From Halorientalis sp. (GTDB lineage: Archaea > Halobacteriota > Halobacteria > Halobacteriales > Haloarculaceae), in NCBI RefSeq assembly GCF_028275115.1, contig NZ_JAQCNH010000041.1:19918-83917 (forward strand): 64,000 nucleotides of DNA, read 5' to 3'. A program made the translations under genes and the position numbers. Every line of letters begins with the position of its first letter. Position 1 is the first letter of the stretch. Below, one piece after another: positions 60,859 to 64,000 of the stretch. The notes beneath the pieces were generated by a model that worked only from the letters and a program-made list of their open reading frames with translations, had not been told where the DNA came from and made no database searches.

Positions 60859-63096
60859 TCAGCCGCCGTGTCCCGGGTAGTCACGCTCGAACCGACGTTC
60901 GACCTCCTCGTGGTCGAACTCGATGACGACCGGCCGCCCGTGCGGGCAGGCCCACGGGTTCTCGCAGTCGTCCAGCGCAGAGAGCAACGAGACGACCGAG
61001 CCTTCCGACAGCGACGTGTTGCCGGTAATCGAGGGGTAACAGGCCAGGTCCGCGAGCAGGTCGTCGGCGGCCGCGTCGACGGTCTCGATGGCCGCCGACT
61101 CGCCCGTGACGAATGCCGACAACACCTCCCGAATCAGTTCCGGGCCGGCCGCCTGCGCGACCAGTTCCGGCACGGTCCGGACCTCGACGGTCCGTGCTCG
61201 GGGTTCGTCACCGCTCGCGGAGTCCGAGACCCCCCGAGCCTCGCTCTCGTCCGTCCGTTCGGCCCGAAAGCCCAGTCGTCGCAACGCTGGCTCGTACTCC
61301 TCGAACAGTTCGGCCTCTCTGGCCGTGAGTGACAACTCGACGGGGTCGGCCAGCGCCTGACTCGTCGCCCCCGCTGCGAAGCGCTCGCGCAACCGCTCGT
61401 AGTTGACCCGCTCGTCGGCCGCGTGCTGGTCGATGAGGACGAGGCCGTCGTCGGTCTCGGCCACGAAGTAGGTGTCCCGATACTGACCGAGAACGCGCAT
61501 CGACGGGAGCCGGTCGAACGACTCGCGCTCACTGCTCGCCGGCTCTCCGTCGCCCAGCCGCGCCTGGTCGGTCCCCGGTCGGAACCGTCGGTCGTCGTGG
61601 AGGTCCGTCGAGCCGTCTCCACTGGTCGTTCCCGACTCGGCCCTGCCGGGTGCCGACTCGGCACCCGTCTCGTCCGTCGCCCGGTCGTTTCCATCGCTTC
61701 GGGTCCGCTCGCCCGCTGAACTCCCGGATTCACCGGTGTCGCGCCCCGTCTCGGCCGTCGCCCGGTCGTTTCCATCGCTCCGGGTCCGCTCGCCCGCTGA
61801 ACTCCCGGATTCACCGGTGTCGCGCCCCGTCTCGGCCGATCCGGTGTCGGCCCCGGTCGTTCGCTCCGGGTCGGCGTCCCGCACGTCGTCCGGCCCAATA
61901 GGCGACTGTGCCGTCGTCTCCGGCGCTGCAGGGCTCTCTTCTGCTTCGGTCTCCCCTCCGTCCCGACCCGTCACCGCGTCCGGGTCGGCTTCGCCGGTCG
62001 CGCCGTCGCGGTCGGGGGAAATCTCGGTCTGTTCCGGCGCGCTCCGGCCGCGGGGGGCCGACGAGCGGATCAGTCCGTCGCGGAGCAGGGCATCCTCGAC
62101 GGCAGTCCGGACCTGGTCGGCGACACCCTCGGCGTCAGCGAAACGAACCTCCATCTTGCGGGGGTGGACGTTCACGTCGACGGTATCTGCCGGCAGGGAG
62201 AGGTCGAGGACGGCGAAGGGGTAGCGGTCGGGGGCGAGTTGGTTGCCGTAGGCTTCGACCACCGCGTCCCGAACCGTCGACGACCGGACGTACCGGCCGT
62301 TGACGTAGGTCGTGACGTACTCGCGGCTGGCCCGGTTGGTTTCGGGATGGCTCACCAGGCCCGAAACGCCGTCGAGGGGGCTGTCCGGAACGTCGTCGGC
62401 ACCGTCCGGTTCGACCGCGACCATCCCCTCGGCCACGTCGCGGCCGTACACCGACAGTACGGCGCCCTGAAGGGTGCCCTGTCCGGTCGTGGCGAAGGTT
62501 TCCCGGCCGTCGTGTGAAAGCGAGACGGCCACGCCAGGGTTCGCGAGCGCGTAACTCGTGACGATTGTGTTGACGTGGGCGAACTCCGTCCCGTCCTGTT
62601 TGAGGTACTTTCGGCGGGCCGGGACGTTGTAGAACAGGTCCTCGACCGCGATGGTCGTCCCCGCCGGACAGCCGGTCGGCTCGACGGCCGTCACCTCGCC
62701 GCCCTCGACGCGGAGCCTGGTTCCCGTGTCTCCCTCCCGCGGCCGCGTCTGGATGGTCACCCGCGACACCGCTCCCACGGCGTGTAACGCCTCGCCTCGA
62801 AAGCCGAGCGTCGTGACGCCGGCCTCTAAATCCTCGACGTCTCGAATCTTGGATGTCGTGTGCTCCTCGACGGCTTTCCGGACCTCGGACCGTGACATAC
62901 CGACCCCGTCGTCTTCGACGTGGATGCCGTTCTTGCCGCCCGACTTCACCGCAACGGACACGCGCCCGGCGTCTGCGTCGAGACTGTTTTCGACGAGTTC
63001 CTTCACTACCGAGGCCGGGCGCTCGACGACCTCCCCGGCCGCGATGCGCTCGACGGTCTGTCCGTCGAGTTCCCTGATCGTCCCGTCCTCGCTCAT
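60859..63096 (-). CDS. mutL: MutL, DNA mismatch repair protein
   Basis: 745 aa. GHKL ATPase N-terminus (VVKELVENSLDADA; DDGVGM; GFRGEAL; about residues 25-95). The C-terminal dimer domain from about 545 (SMRVLGQYRDTYFVAE, then CPHGRPVVIEFDHEEVERRF) has the ACPHGRP-type zinc motif. Between them lies a long acidic linker with a 27-residue in-frame duplication. No mutS is in the window. Confidence 0.93.
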   Translation of the reverse strand: MSEDGTIRELDGQTVERIAAGEVVERPASVVKELVENSLDADAGRVSVAVKSGGKNGIHVEDDGVGMSRSEVRKAVEEHTTSKIRDVEDLEAGVTTLGFRGEALHAVGAVSRVTIQTRPREGDTGTRLRVEGGEVTAVEPTGCPAGTTIAVEDLFYNVPARRKYLKQDGTEFAHVNTIVTSYALANPGVAVSLSHDGRETFATTGQGTLQGAVLSVYGRDVAEGMVAVEPDGADDVPDSPLDGVSGLVSHPETNRASREYVTTYVNGRYVRSSTVRDAVVEAYGNQLAPDRYPFAVLDLSLPADTVDVNVHPRKMEVRFADAEGVADQVRTAVEDALLRDGLIRSSAPRGRSAPEQTEISPDRDGATGEADPDAVTGRDGGETEAEESPAAPETTAQSPIGPDDVRDADPERTTGADTGSAETGRDTGESGSSAGERTRSDGNDRATAETGRDTGESGSSAGERTRSDGNDRATDETGAESAPGRAESGTTSGDGSTDLHDDRRFRPGTDQARLGDGEPASSERESFDRLPSMRVLGQYRDTYFVAETDDGLVLIDQHAADERVNYERLRERFAAGATSQALADPVELSLTAREAELFEEYEPALRRLGFRAERTDESEARGVSDSASGDEPRARTVEVRTVPELVAQAAGPELIREVLSAFVTGESAAIETVDAAADDLLADLACYPSITGNTSLSEGSVVSLLSALDDCENPWACPHGRPVVIEFDHEEVERRFERDYPGHGG
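61680..61838. repeat. 81-base tandem duplication in mutL linker
   Basis: Two copies of an 81-base unit (61680-61760, 61761-61838), differing at one base (CGCTTCGGG versus CGCTCCGGG). It encodes two copies of a 27-residue Gly/Ser/Thr/Asp/Arg-rich segment starting ETGRDTGESG. The near-identity at DNA level indicates a recent slippage event. Confidence 0.85.
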
Positions 63097-63199
63097 TAGT
63101 AACTGCTGACGGTTTCACGCACTTGAGTATGCCGGCAGCGAGGCCGAGTACGCGAAGCACACGAGGCCACGAACGGAGCGGCGACCGGCGAGGCGACCG

Positions 63200-64000
63200 C
63201 TACACGTCGCCCAGCGTCGCACCGACGACGACCGCGACCGCGCCGCCGCCGACCAGCACGCCGAGACCGGGCACGTACGAACCCGTCAGGTCGTGGAGCG
63301 TCCCGACCAGCACGGGGCCGAGGAAGCCCCCAATCTCCCCGACGGCGAACACGAGCCCGATGGCGACGCCGGTCAACTCCGGCCCGATCCCCTTCAGGTT
63401 CGGCGGGATCGCCCGGATCAGCGGCGAGAGCCCGCCGACGCCGAGGCCGGCGATCACGATACCCAGCGCCGCGACGGCCGTAGCACCGCCAGCGATGACG
63501 CCCGCGACGCCGACGGCCGCGAGCCCGCCACAGCCGATTACCGCCGCCCGTCGGGCGTTCACCCGGTCGGCCAGGGTCGGGATCGCCAGCACGCCGACCA
63601 CCTTCGCGCCCACGAGCAGGGTCGTCGTCTGACCGGCCCGGTCGGCCGACAGACCGCGCGCCTCCAGCACCGTCGGGAGCCAGCCCTGCAACCCGTGGAC
63701 CAGCGCGAGATAGACGACCCCGAGGACGACCATCAGCCGGAGGTCGCGATGGCCCAGCACCCGTCGGAGGTCCGTCCGGACCGAGGTCGACGCGTTCGCG
63801 CCTCCGGTGGCTCCGTTCCCGGCGCCGATCGGCACGACCTGGACGACCGCCAGCCAGACGACCGCGTAGCCGATGGCGGCGACGCCGCTCCAGAGAAAGA
63901 GCGGCCGCCACCCACCGAAGAGGGGACCGATGACGGGCCGGCCCAGCCCGAACGCGCCTGCCGTCCCGACGGCCGCCCCGACCATGTACAGCGAGGACGG
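63200..64000 (-). CDS. MFS transporter, partial (runs off the right edge)
   Basis: The visible 267 residues hold the second half and some of the first: at least seven hydrophobic helices, a TLADRVNARRAAVIG loop signature and a short Arg-rich interdomain loop. The frame stays open through all five codons upstream of the internal ATG 63985, so the true start lies beyond the window. Substrate unknown. Confidence 0.85.
   Translation of the reverse strand, partial: PSSLYMVGAAVGTAGAFGLGRPVIGPLFGGWRPLFLWSGVAAIGYAVVWLAVVQVVPIGAGNGATGGANASTSVRTDLRRVLGHRDLRLMVVLGVVYLALVHGLQGWLPTVLEARGLSADRAGQTTTLLVGAKVVGVLAIPTLADRVNARRAAVIGCGGLAAVGVAGVIAGGATAVAALGIVIAGLGVGGLSPLIRAIPPNLKGIGPELTGVAIGLVFAVGEIGGFLGPVLVGTLHDLTGSYVPGLGVLVGGGAVAVVVGATLGDV

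Noticed and set aside
1..64000. CRISPR arrays, rRNA and tRNA genes
   Set aside because: No spaced short repeats, no tRNA-like TTCGANTCC arm and no rRNA motifs were seen in intergenic DNA.

Overview
The window is high-GC DNA coding for strongly acidic proteins. Its genes are typical of haloarchaea (class Halobacteria): SepF, Rli/ABCE1, Sec61 beta, FAU-1, archaemetzincin, UbaA, a JAMM desampylase, HTH-10 regulators, PGF-CTERM surface proteins and Tat-exported enzymes. Many start codons lie about 25-30 bases downstream of a TATA-like box, which fits leaderless haloarchaeal transcripts. The genus cannot be fixed from the sequence alone. I saw no rRNA, tRNA or CRISPR array. Gene density and gene content look chromosomal.

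Layout. 1-10.3 kb: an ABC exporter ATPase, a three-gene membrane cassette (DUF6230/DUF6114-like), SepF, a PUA protein, a leaderless micro-ORF coupled to a DUF7511-like protein, RNase R, a decayed methyltransferase, three small haloarchaeal proteins and a YgfZ/GcvT-like protein. 10.3-18.2 kb is the most disturbed region: a geranylgeranyl reductase, a histidine kinase that seems to have lost its membrane domain next to a mobile-element remnant, a broken membrane gene, UvrA, and an intact IS1341-type element (DUF2080 protein plus TnpB). 18.2-29.7 kb: a MinD-family ATPase, membrane proteins, a TetR-controlled RND export locus, a PGF-CTERM LVIVD protein, FAU-1 and Sec61 beta.

29.8-47.4 kb: two tandem Tat-exported alpha/beta hydrolases, an HTH-10 regulator beside its own decayed copy, thioredoxin, archaemetzincin, an HAD phosphatase, F420:NADP oxidoreductase, a PHP-domain protein, Rli with an EMC6-like protein, a PIN-ATPase-KH protein, a DUF368 lipid-phosphate transporter, an M20 peptidase and a tandem CheC. 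47.5-64 kb: an M32 carboxypeptidase, UbaA and JAMM (the ubiquitin-like SAMP system) within 2 kb, a BtuF-like protein without a signal peptide, several DUF proteins, a rhodanese-MBL fusion, an SDR, two MFS transporters (one cut by the window end), a second PGF-CTERM protein, a KDG-type kinase lacking the usual catalytic Asp, and MutL with a recent in-frame 81-base duplication.

Functional links. UbaA and JAMM would load and unload SAMPs. The TetR protein sits at three related palindromes between itself and the adhesin-like/RND pair, so it probably controls both. SepF, MinD and CheC cover division and motility. UvrA and MutL cover DNA repair. The strongest unexplained signals are a two-hairpin module that occurs twice and resembles TnpB-element termini, the three-gene DUF6230/6114 cassette, the paired secreted hydrolases, and the gene-decay events. 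DUF numbers are recalled from family resemblance and were not searched.
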